Below are positions 24,273-31,110 of a stretch of 64,000 bases of DNA, piece by piece. The stretch is taken from NCBI RefSeq assembly GCF_031085175.1, contig NZ_JAVHUY010000012.1:124001-188000 (forward strand), in the 5' to 3' direction. Numbering within the stretch: position 1 is the first letter of the stretch; the number at the start of each line of letters is the position of its first letter. The notes under the pieces were generated by a model that saw nothing but the letters and a program-made list of their open reading frames with translations, was not told where the DNA came from and ran no database searches. Source of the DNA: Phytohabitans maris (GTDB taxonomy: Bacteria; Actinomycetota; Actinomycetes; Mycobacteriales; Micromonosporaceae). The translations under genes and the position numbers were made by a program.

Positions 24273-24709
24273 GCGCGCCCCACCGGCACCCGCGCTGCCA
24301 TCGGCCGCCCGGTCAGGCGGCGAAACGCCAGGAAGGCCTCGCAGCCCAGGCAGAGGCCGAAGGCCGCGTTGAGGAAGGCCGCGACCAGCGCGAACCCGGC
24401 CATCACCAGCCCGAGCGCGGGCACGCCGGAGAGGTATCCGACGCCGGCCACGAGCGTGAACCCGAAGCCGAGCACCTGCGCGAAGCGCACCGGCGCGGCC
24501 GGTTCCAACTCAGCCGGGCGGCCCAGCCGGGGCGCGACCAGCGCGCGGTAGAGCAGCCCGTACGGGCCGCGGCGGGGATCGACGGCGGTGATGGCGAAGA
24601 CCGCCGCCTGCGCGAGGGCGAGCCACCCTGAGCCGGTGATCAGGACGGCGACGACGACGATGGCGGTGAGCGCCGCGGCGAAGCGCGGGCCGCGGGGGTC
24701 GAGCAGCAT
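24269..24709 (-). CDS. DUF4395 membrane protein
   Basis: A 146-residue protein with four predicted membrane helices (residues ~8-40 as two short segments, ~75-95, ~98-120) and the DUF4395 features DPRRGPYGLLYRALVAPRLG and GLCLGCEAFLAFRRL near the C-terminus, with the two Cys of LGCE-type motif. DUF4395 genes are often beside thioredoxin or sulfurtransferase genes, as here. ATG at 24709 is preceded by GGAGG. It lies downstream of a small Cys-containing leader peptide and a hairpin that may control it. Its stop codon is inside family-1 palindrome copy 3. Confidence 0.85.
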   Translation of the reverse strand: MLLDPRGPRFAAALTAIVVVAVLITGSGWLALAQAAVFAITAVDPRRGPYGLLYRALVAPRLGRPAELEPAAPVRFAQVLGFGFTLVAGVGYLSGVPALGLVMAGFALVAAFLNAAFGLCLGCEAFLAFRRLTGRPMAARVPVGRA

Positions 24710-24730
24710 GAGGAGCCTCCGGGGGTACGA

Positions 24731-24765
24731 CGGGACGGACTGGAAAGCGGGTGCCAGTCAGCCCG
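24731..24765 (-). promoter_or_regulatory. Hairpin at the leader-peptide stop codon
   Basis: GACTGG (24738-24743) pairs with CCAGTC (24754-24759), and CGGG (24731-24734) with CCCG (24762-24765), around a 10-nt loop. The stop codon of the leader peptide (24760-24758) lies within the stem, and the DUF4395 ribosome-binding site follows about 20 nt later. This is the arrangement expected of translation-dependent control. Confidence 0.5.
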
Positions 24766-24856
24766 TACAGAGGCTCGCCGCGAGCCGGCCGTGGTCGACG
24801 GCGCGGCGGCGGGTGAGCAGGAAGCGCTTGGTCATGCCACCGGCTCCAGCGGTCAT
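24758..24856 (-). CDS. Putative leader peptide upstream of DUF4395
   Basis: A 25- or 32-residue peptide ending TRRRAVDHGRLAASLCTG. The LLTRRR-VD-R-ASLC pattern resembles the short putative leader peptides found upstream of sulfur and cysteine genes in actinomycetes, where a C-terminal Cys codon senses charged tRNA-Cys. Two ATG starts are possible: 24835, preceded by GGAG, or 24856, which overlaps the thioredoxin stop (ATGA) and also has GGAG. The two start regions are copies of one another. The stop codon is in a hairpin just before DUF4395. The role in regulation is inference from layout and motif. Confidence 0.6.
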   Translation of the reverse strand: MTAGAGGMTKRFLLTRRRAVDHGRLAASLCTG

Positions 24857-24872
24857 CGCACCGGCTCCAGCA
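24831..24872. repeat. 21-bp tandem duplication carrying a ribosome-binding site and ATG
   Basis: Units 24831-24851 and 24852-24872 match at 18 of 21 positions. Read on the minus strand each contains GCTGGAGCCGGTG followed by an ATGACC, so both the Shine-Dalgarno and the start codon of the leader peptide are present twice, in the same frame. Confidence 0.85.
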
Positions 24873-25302
24873 GTGCGGCGACCGCGGCGATGACCTGGCC
24901 CTTGGCCGGCACGCCGGAGGCCCGCTGGACCACCCGCCCGCTCCGGTCGACGATCAGCACCGTCGGCGTACGCCAGATGCCCAGCTCGCGGACCGCATCC
25001 AGGTGGCTCTCGGCGTCGACCTCCACGTGCCGCACCCCGTCGACGGTCTGGGCCACGTCGGCGCAGACCCGCCGGACGGCCCGGCACGGCGCGCAGAACG
25101 CGGAGGAGAACTGCAACAGCGTGGCCGGCGTGCCCTCCTCGACCCCGAGCGTGGTCAGCACCGCCGGCATCGGGGCGGTCTCCGGGGCGGCGCGCAGTCG
25201 GCCGTCGCGGCGGCGTCGCCACAGCCCGAAGGCGGTCGCGGCGGCCAGCGCCACCACGGCCACGACGAGCCCGCTCCAGGCCGTACGGTCCACGCTCCCC
25301 AC
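24853..25302 (-). CDS. Membrane-anchored thioredoxin-family protein
   Basis: A 149-residue protein with an N-terminal membrane helix (residues ~8-27) followed by a basic RRRRDG stretch and a thioredoxin-like domain. The active site reads FSSAFCAPCRAVRRV (CxxC = CAPC, near residue 70) and the cis-Pro loop is WRTPTVLIVD near residue 112. It likely reduces or forms disulfides at the membrane. The next gene on the strand is the Cys-containing leader peptide, overlapping by 4 bp, then DUF4395, so the three are probably one unit dealing with thiol or sulfur chemistry. Confidence 0.86.
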   Translation of the reverse strand: MGSVDRTAWSGLVVAVVALAAATAFGLWRRRRDGRLRAAPETAPMPAVLTTLGVEEGTPATLLQFSSAFCAPCRAVRRVCADVAQTVDGVRHVEVDAESHLDAVRELGIWRTPTVLIVDRSGRVVQRASGVPAKGQVIAAVAALLEPVR

Positions 25303-25495
25303 GGTGACACGTCACCGTCAGGATGACCATGGCGTCCCGCCGGCTGGGCGAACCTCACACAGCGCCATTCGGGCGTAGTCTGCCGGTACGGGCGGGGTAC
25401 AGCGGGCGGTCTGGAAGACGGCACACTCTACGGGCACAATGGCGGCGACCACCCAAGCCCGCCTTTTGGCCCCCGGACAGGACAGAGGGGACGGT

Positions 25496-26302
25496 ATGCG
25501 ACGTCCGGACTGGGCATCAGCGACGATCGAGATCGATCGGCCCAGCACAGCCCGCATGTACGACTACTTCCTCGGTGGGTCGCACAACTTCGCCGTCGAC
25601 CGTGAAGCCGCCCAGGCGATGATCGCCGCCGTACCCGAGACGCCGCTGATCGCCCAGGCCAACCGCGCGTTCCTGCGGCGGACCGTGCGCTTCCTGGCGG
25701 AGGCGGGCGTCCGGCAGTTCCTCGACATCGGCTCCGGCATCCCCACCGTGGGCAACGTGCACGAGATCGCCCAGGCGGCGGCGCCCGAGTCCACCGTGGT
25801 CTACGTCGACGTCGACCCCCTCGCGGTCGGGCACAGCCGGGAGATCCTCGACGGCAACGAGCGGGCGGTCGCCGTCCAGGCGGACATCCGCGACCCGGAC
25901 CGCATCATCGACCACCCCGAAGTGCGCAAGCTGATCGACTTCGGGCAGCCGGTGGCGCTCATGATCGTGGCGGTCCTGCACTTCGTCCGCGACGAGGACC
26001 GGCCCGCCGAGATCGTCGCCCGCCTCCGCTCCGCGCTCGCCCCCGGCAGCTACCTCGTGCTCTCCCAGGCCTGCGGCGAGGGGCGCACCTCCACCGAGTG
26101 GGCCGAGGCCTACGCGATCTACCAGCGCACCGACCACCCCCTGCACAACCGGGGACGCGCCGAGATCACCCGCCTCTTCGACGGGTTCACGCTGGTCGAG
26201 CCGGGCGTGGTGTGGGTACCGGAGTGGCGGCCGGACAGCCCGCACGCGGTCGAGGAGGCCGAGCGGTCCATCTACATCGGCGGCGTAGGTCGGCTCGGGT
26301 GA
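25496..26302 (+). CDS. DUF574 (Methyltransf_19) SAM-dependent methyltransferase-like protein
   Basis: A 268-residue protein of the actinobacterial DUF574 family. Typical features are the start IEIDRPSTARMYDYFLGGSH, LDIGSGIPTVGNVHEIAQ near residue 83 (SAM motif I), VVYVDVDPLAVGHS near 105 and MIVAVLHFVRDEDRP near 160. The methyl acceptor is unknown; genomes of this group carry many paralogues. ATG at 25496 is preceded by AGAGGGGA; a 19-codon extension is not supported. Its stop overlaps the GTG of the GGDEF-EAL gene (GTGA), so both are made together. Confidence 0.87.
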   Translation: MRRPDWASATIEIDRPSTARMYDYFLGGSHNFAVDREAAQAMIAAVPETPLIAQANRAFLRRTVRFLAEAGVRQFLDIGSGIPTVGNVHEIAQAAAPESTVVYVDVDPLAVGHSREILDGNERAVAVQADIRDPDRIIDHPEVRKLIDFGQPVALMIVAVLHFVRDEDRPAEIVARLRSALAPGSYLVLSQACGEGRTSTEWAEAYAIYQRTDHPLHNRGRAEITRLFDGFTLVEPGVVWVPEWRPDSPHAVEEAERSIYIGGVGRLG

Positions 26303-28083
26303 GCCACGAGCGCGGCGGGCAGCGCCCGGGCCTCGCGGTCTTCGCGCGGGCCTGGGCCAAGGCGGTGACCGGCACCAGCTACCTGCCGGTGACCCCGGCC
26401 CAGTTGGAGGGGTTCCTGGAGGGGCTGACGGTCCGCCTCGTCGAGGCGCTCTACGCCGAGCCGTTCAGCCTCCGCCGCGGGTACCAGATCGGCGCCGACC
26501 TGGTCGCCGCCCACATCGCCTCGGCCGAGGGCCTCGGCCGCACCATCGAGGTCATCGAGCTTCGCCTCCTGCGCGACCTCGGCCTCTCCCCGACCGCCCC
26601 TTCCGCCGATCCTGGTTCCGGAGACGACCTGCGCGACCGGATGGCGCGGCTGCTCGGCAGCGTCGCGATCGGGTACGCCCGGGCGCTGCGCGACCGCACG
26701 CTCGACGAGCAGGAGTCGATCCGCCGGGCCGCGATGGTCGCCCGCGAGCAGGCCGAGCAGGCGCTGCGCGAGAGCGAGTCCCGCTTCCGCCACCAGGCCA
26801 CCCACGACCCCCTCACCGACCTGCCCAACCGGGCGCTCTTCACCGAGCGGCTGGCCGCCGCCTTCGACCGCGACGGCGGTTCGTCCCGCCGGCTCGGCGT
26901 CTGCTTCGTCGACCTCGACGGCTTCAAGATGGTCAACGACACGCTCGGCCACCACGCCGGCGACCTGCTGCTGACCTCGGTCGCCGCCAAGCTGCGCCGC
27001 GGGGTCGGCGAGCACCTGGTGGCCCGGCTGGGCGGCGACGAGTTCGTCATCCTGGTCGAAGACACCACCTGCACCGACGACGTGCTCAAGGTGGCCGACG
27101 CCGCGCTGGCCGCGATCAACGAGCCGACCGTCGTGGACGGGCAGGAGCTGCGCGTCTCGGCCAGCATCGGGATCGTCGAGCGCCCGGTCGCCGGCACCAC
27201 GCCGAGCGAGGTGATGCGGGCCGCCGACATCACGCTGCACTGGGCCAAGACCTCGGGCAAGGGGCGGTGGGCGCTGTTCGACCCGGAGCGCAACGAGCGC
27301 GAGCTGACCCGGTACGCGCTGTCGTCCGCGATGCCCGCCGCGCTGGAGCGGGGCGAGTTCTGCCTCGACTACCAGCCGCTGGTCTCGCTCGCCGACGGGC
27401 GGCTGCTCGGCGTGGAGGCGCTGGTGCGGTGGCGGCACCCGCAGCTCGGCGTGCTGCGGCCGGACAAGTTCATCGGGCTGGCCGAGGAGACCGGGCTGAT
27501 CGTCCGCCTGGGCGGCTGGGTGCTCGCCGAGGCCTGCCGGCAGGCCCGCCGCTGGGTCGACCTGAGCCCGAAGGCACCGTTCGTGAGCGTCAACCTGGCC
27601 GTCCGCCAGGTGCGCGGCCAGGGGCTGGTCAAGGAGGTCACCGGCCTGCTGCGCGAGCACGGCCTCCCGCCCGACCGGCTCCAGCTGGAGATCACCGAGA
27701 GCGCCATGATGAACAACGCCGACGAGTCCGTCGACAGCCTCCGCTCCCTGGCCGACCTGGGCGTGCGGATCGCGATCGACGACTTCGGCACCGGCTACTC
27801 CAACCTGTCGTACCTGCGGACGCTCCCGGTCTGCGAGCTGAAGGTGGCCGGCTCCTTCGTCGAGGGCCTGCGCGCCCCCGCCGCCGAGCCGGCCAGCATC
27901 ACCGACGAACGCATCCTGGCGACGCTGGTGTCGCTGGCCCACACGCTCAAGCTGACGGTGACGGCCGAAAACGTGGAGACGGCGACCCAGGCGGACCGGC
28001 TGCGCGCCATCGGCTGCGACGCCGCCCAGGGCTGGCACTTCGGCGCCCCGATGCCCCCGTCCCACGTAGACGCCCTGCTGTAG
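26299..28083 (+). CDS. GGDEF-EAL cyclic-di-GMP turnover protein
   Basis: A 594-residue protein with an N-terminal helical sensor region (~1-150), a GGDEF domain (~165-325) with intact GGDEF, and an EAL domain (~345-590). EAL residues seen are GVEALVRWRHP, NLAV, QLEITES, the DDFGTGYSNLSYL loop, the catalytic Lys of ELKVAGSFV, AENVET and AQGWHFG, so the phosphodiesterase looks complete although the usual KID is KVA. It could both make and break c-di-GMP. No membrane segment is seen. GTG at 26299 overlaps the methyltransferase stop. Two nested hairpins follow the stop codon. Confidence 0.92.
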   Translation: MSHERGGQRPGLAVFARAWAKAVTGTSYLPVTPAQLEGFLEGLTVRLVEALYAEPFSLRRGYQIGADLVAAHIASAEGLGRTIEVIELRLLRDLGLSPTAPSADPGSGDDLRDRMARLLGSVAIGYARALRDRTLDEQESIRRAAMVAREQAEQALRESESRFRHQATHDPLTDLPNRALFTERLAAAFDRDGGSSRRLGVCFVDLDGFKMVNDTLGHHAGDLLLTSVAAKLRRGVGEHLVARLGGDEFVILVEDTTCTDDVLKVADAALAAINEPTVVDGQELRVSASIGIVERPVAGTTPSEVMRAADITLHWAKTSGKGRWALFDPERNERELTRYALSSAMPAALERGEFCLDYQPLVSLADGRLLGVEALVRWRHPQLGVLRPDKFIGLAEETGLIVRLGGWVLAEACRQARRWVDLSPKAPFVSVNLAVRQVRGQGLVKEVTGLLREHGLPPDRLQLEITESAMMNNADESVDSLRSLADLGVRIAIDDFGTGYSNLSYLRTLPVCELKVAGSFVEGLRAPAAEPASITDERILATLVSLAHTLKLTVTAENVETATQADRLRAIGCDAAQGWHFGAPMPPSHVDALL

Positions 28084-28085
28084 CC

Positions 28086-28147
28086 GATCTTTCAAGACAA
28101 AGATCCGAGCTACCGCGACGTCCGCGGTAGCCCGGAACTTCATCTTG
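28086..28147. repeat. Family-3 palindrome with nested hairpins
   Basis: GATCTTT-CAAGAC-AAAGATC (28086-28105) is a perfect 7-bp hairpin starting 3 nt after the GGDEF-EAL stop. GCTACCGCG (28109-28117) pairs with CGCGGTAGC (28123-28131). The two also form a ~55-nt imperfect palindrome (28093-28117 with 28123-28147). It lies between the convergent GGDEF-EAL and pimB-like genes, the same setting as the family-1 copies. Confidence 0.75.
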
Positions 28148-28238
28148 GGCCAGTGGCCGCGCCGTGACCAGCAGCGGCGCGCCCGGACGCCCGGGCCTCT
28201 GGATGCCTTTCGAGGTCAGGGTTCGGCGGGCCCCGCCG

Positions 28239-28253
28239 GTGAGCTTTGATCAC
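28239..28253. repeat. Half-site of the family-1 palindrome
   Basis: GTGAGCTTTGATCAC matches the right end of family-1 elements and overlaps the stop codon of the pimB-like gene. No partner arm is present. Confidence 0.45.
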
Positions 28254-29380
28254 TCTGACGTCGAAAGGTCCTGCCGGAGTAGCTCGGCCATCCTCGCGGC
28301 CTGGGTCTCCCACCGCCACTCGCGCTCGACCCAGGCGCGGCCGGCGGTGCCCAGGCGACGGGCGAGGTCGCGGTCGGTGAGCAGGGTGGCGACGCGGTCG
28401 GCGACGGCGCCGGTGTCTCGGCCGCTCACGACGTAGCCGGTCGCGCCCTCGCGGACCGCGTCCGGCGCACCGCCCGAGTCGCCGGCGACCACCGGGAGGC
28501 CGGACGCGGAGGCCTCCAGGTAGACGATGCCGAGGCCCTCCACGTCGAGACCGCGGTTGCGGGTGCGGCAGGGCATCGCGAAGACGTCGCCGGCCGCGTA
28601 GTGGGCGGGCAGCTCCTCCGCCGGCACCGAGCCGGTGAAGACGACGCCGTCCATGCCGGCGGCGAGCCTTTCCAATGTGGACCGGTGCGGGCCGCCGCCG
28701 ACCACCAGCAGGGCCGCGTCGGGGACCCGGCGGCGGATCGCGGGCAGCGCGCGGACCAGCGTGTCCTGGCCCTTGCGCGGGACCAGCCGGGAGACGCAGA
28801 CGACGACCGGGCGGTCGCCCAGGCCGTGGCGGCGGCGGATGTCGGTGCCGTCGACCTCCGGGTGGTACGCGTCGACGTCCACGCCGGGCGCGAGGCGGCG
28901 CAGGTCGGTGAGGCCGTGCAGCGCCCTGTCGAGCCGGACCCGGGTGTACTCCCCCAGGTAGGTGACCACGTCGGCGCCGCGGGCGATGCGGCGCAGCAGG
29001 CCACGCGCGCCGGGCAGCGCGGCCCAGCCGATCTCGTGGCCGTGGGTCTGCGCCACCGCGCGCTCGATGCCGGTGCGCCGCCGCAGCCCGGGGGCGAGCA
29101 GGCCGAGCGGTGCCGCCGCGCCGAACCAGACGGTGTCGCAGCCGTACGCCCGGGCGATCTCGGCCGAGCGCCGGGCGGCCCGGCGGGTGGGCAGCAGCAT
29201 GCCGGTCGCCTCGCGCACCACCTCGAACGGCTGCTCGGCGTCGAACTTCGCCGCGCCCTTCCAGGTGGAGGCGTAGACCACGAGCGAGCCGGGCGGCTGC
29301 CGGACGGCGAGGCCGTGCACGAACGACTGGATGCCGCCCGGGCGGGGCGGGAAGTCGTTGGTGACCAGGAGCGTGGTCAT
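28250..29380 (-). CDS. pimB: GT4 glycosyltransferase, PimB'-like mannosyltransferase
   Basis: A 376-residue GT-B enzyme. The start TTLLVTNDFPPRPGGIQSFVHGLA is the PimB' signature; VSRLVPRKGQDTLVRALP near residue 195, the VPAEELPAHYAAGDVFAMPCRTR segment near 275 and EGLGIVYLEASASGLPVVAGDSGGAPD near 300 follow. By homology with M. tuberculosis Rv2188c it adds the second mannose to phosphatidylinositol mannoside at the inner membrane face. ATG at 29380 overlaps the stop of the M48 protease gene (ATGA). As in mycobacteria it lies in the same neighbourhood as fadD15. Confidence 0.88.
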   Translation of the reverse strand: MTTLLVTNDFPPRPGGIQSFVHGLAVRQPPGSLVVYASTWKGAAKFDAEQPFEVVREATGMLLPTRRAARRSAEIARAYGCDTVWFGAAAPLGLLAPGLRRRTGIERAVAQTHGHEIGWAALPGARGLLRRIARGADVVTYLGEYTRVRLDRALHGLTDLRRLAPGVDVDAYHPEVDGTDIRRRHGLGDRPVVVCVSRLVPRKGQDTLVRALPAIRRRVPDAALLVVGGGPHRSTLERLAAGMDGVVFTGSVPAEELPAHYAAGDVFAMPCRTRNRGLDVEGLGIVYLEASASGLPVVAGDSGGAPDAVREGATGYVVSGRDTGAVADRVATLLTDRDLARRLGTAGRAWVEREWRWETQAARMAELLRQDLSTSE

Positions 29381-30633
29381 CGCTCGCCGCGCGCGAACGC
29401 CCGCGCCGCCGCCATCCGCTCCACGGTGGACGGATGGGAGGCGGAGTAGAGGTACTCCCAGCGGGGCGGGTCGGGGTCGCCGAGGTTGACCGTGGAGAGG
29501 CGGCGCTGCATCGACTCGAACGTGCCCGGATCGCCGGTCAGCTCCAGCGCGTGCGCGTCGGCCCGGGCCTCGACGCGGCGGGAGACGAGGCTCTGCGCGG
29601 GCGCGGCCACGATGCCGGCGAGGCTCACCACCGCGACCATCAGCGCGAGCGCGCGTGGCTCCCCCATCGACTCGACGCCGGCCGCGCGGAGCAGCCATCC
29701 CCAGCCGCCGAGCAGGTAGAGCGCCACGACCGCGGCGGCGGCACCGAGGGCGCCGAGCAGGGTGCCGGTGAGGACGTCGCGGTCCTTGGCGTGCCCGAGC
29801 TCGTGCGCCACCACGCTCGCCACCTCCTGCGGCGGCGCCTCGCGCAGGAGCGTGTCGTACACGACGATGCGGCGGGTGGGGCCGAGGCCCGACACGTACG
29901 CGTTGACCGCGCGGGTGCGCCGCGACGCGTCGGCCACCAGCACGTCCTTGACCGGCACGCCGTCGCGCTGGGCCAGGCTGATCAGCTCGGTGCGCAGCGG
30001 CCCCGGCTCCATCGGCGTGAACTTGTTGAAGACCGGCTCCACCAGTACCGGAAGGACGAACGACAGCAGCACGACGAGCGCGGCCGCCCCCGCCGCGCCG
30101 AACGCCCACCACCAGCGCGGCGCCAGCCGCGTGACCGTGTAGAAGCCGAGCAGGGCGATGGCGGCGATGACCGCGCTCACCGCGTACGACTTCAGGACGT
30201 CGACGGTCCAGCCGGCCCAGGTCTGGGTGGAGAGGCCGTAGCGCACCATGATCGTGTGGCGCCAGGCGGCGAGCGGGAGCGTGACGACCTCGGCGACGAG
30301 CACGATCGCGAGGCCGCCGAGCACCGCGCGGGCCACCCAGTGGTCGCCGAAGGGGCGCCCCACCAGCTCGACCAGGCGGCTGCCCAGCGGGCTGAGCCCC
30401 AGGGCGAGCGCCACCGCCAGCCCGAGCGCCATCGCCCCGTACGACCCCGGGCGCAGCGCCGCGTGGAACTCGCGCCCCCGGCGCACCTGCTCCTGCGGCA
30501 GGTCGCGGAGGGCGTCGAGCTGGTCGGCGCGGGGTGCCGGCGGGCGGTGCCAGGGCACCAGCAGCACGGCCGCCACGAGCAGCGCCACGGCGAGGCCGCC
30601 GAGAGCGACGGCCGCCCAGAGCCTAGGGGTCAT
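29377..30633 (-). CDS. M48-family membrane metalloprotease (Ste24/HtpX-like)
   Basis: A 418-residue integral membrane zinc protease. Helices are seen at ~5-28, ~62-82, ~98-120, ~145-165 and ~175-200. The catalytic HExxH is VVAHELGHAKD near residue 275, with the third ligand Glu expected in RRVEARADAHALELTG near 355. The Ste24-type extra N-terminal helices are present. It may cleave misfolded membrane proteins; the substrate is unknown. TACGAT on the minus strand lies 8 nt before the ATG at 30633, suggesting a leaderless mRNA. The pimB-like gene is translationally coupled downstream. Confidence 0.87.
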   Translation of the reverse strand: MTPRLWAAVALGGLAVALLVAAVLLVPWHRPPAPRADQLDALRDLPQEQVRRGREFHAALRPGSYGAMALGLAVALALGLSPLGSRLVELVGRPFGDHWVARAVLGGLAIVLVAEVVTLPLAAWRHTIMVRYGLSTQTWAGWTVDVLKSYAVSAVIAAIALLGFYTVTRLAPRWWWAFGAAGAAALVVLLSFVLPVLVEPVFNKFTPMEPGPLRTELISLAQRDGVPVKDVLVADASRRTRAVNAYVSGLGPTRRIVVYDTLLREAPPQEVASVVAHELGHAKDRDVLTGTLLGALGAAAAVVALYLLGGWGWLLRAAGVESMGEPRALALMVAVVSLAGIVAAPAQSLVSRRVEARADAHALELTGDPGTFESMQRRLSTVNLGDPDPPRWEYLYSASHPSTVERMAAARAFARGER

Positions 30634-30700
30634 GGACGCCGATCGTAACGGTTACGCCACGTGGCGGCGCCGGCGTCTCGCGGCTGTCGCCGCGGGCGGG

Positions 30701-30928
30701 TCACGCCACGTGCCGGCGCCGGCGTCCGCCGGGCATGAGCCGCAGCCGGGGGCGGGCCGGCTCGGAGATGACCTCCACCTCGAAGCCGGCGCGGGCGAAC
30801 GTCTCGATCGCGCGGCGCTCGTCACCGGTGAGGTCGGCGCGCTCCGCCGGAGTGTCGAGCAGGGCGCTCAACATGCACCCGCCACACGCGGCTCCGCGGA
30901 CCGCGCAGGTGTCGCAGTCGATGAGCAT
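30701..30928 (-). CDS. Small cysteine-motif protein
   Basis: A 75-residue protein beginning MLIDCDTCAVRGAACGGCML. Four Cys (C5, C8, C15, C18) form two CxxC pairs, likely to bind zinc or a cluster. A helix with ERADLTGDERRAIETFARAGF follows and the tail is Arg-rich (PGGRRRRHVA). This small family is widespread in actinomycetes without known function. ATG at 30928 is preceded by GAGGGAGGA. It lies downstream of the NYN gene on the same strand, but family-1 palindrome copy 4 separates the two. Confidence 0.72.
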   Translation of the reverse strand: MLIDCDTCAVRGAACGGCMLSALLDTPAERADLTGDERRAIETFARAGFEVEVISEPARPRLRLMPGGRRRRHVA

Positions 30929-31029
30929 GGTCCCTCCTCAGGGTGGGCCGTCTGGCACCGTCCGTGACATCGACGCTATGGGAGGGGTACGACAAAAAGC
31001 GCCGGAGCGGATCCGGCGGGTGATGGGCT

Positions 31030-31083
31030 GTGATCGAAGCTCCCGCCAAGTCGTTCTAGCGACTTGGCGGGAGCTTCGATCAC
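31030..31083. repeat. Family-1 palindrome, copy 4 (54 nt)
   Basis: It starts GTGATCGAAGCTCCC and its 26-nt arms pair with one mismatch. Unlike the others it lies between two genes on the same strand, 28 bp after the stop of the NYN gene. Confidence 0.9.
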
Positions 31084-31110
31084 AGCGGTGGGGTGCACTC
31101 CGAAGGCTCG

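Noticed and set aside
26299-28083. Inactive EAL domain because KID is changed to KVA
   Set aside because: The catalytic Lys and all metal-binding acidic residues remain; only the non-catalytic Asp is changed.
26272-28143. A 623-codon minus-strand frame
   Set aside because: It is antisense to the GGDEF-EAL gene, which has complete catalytic motifs.
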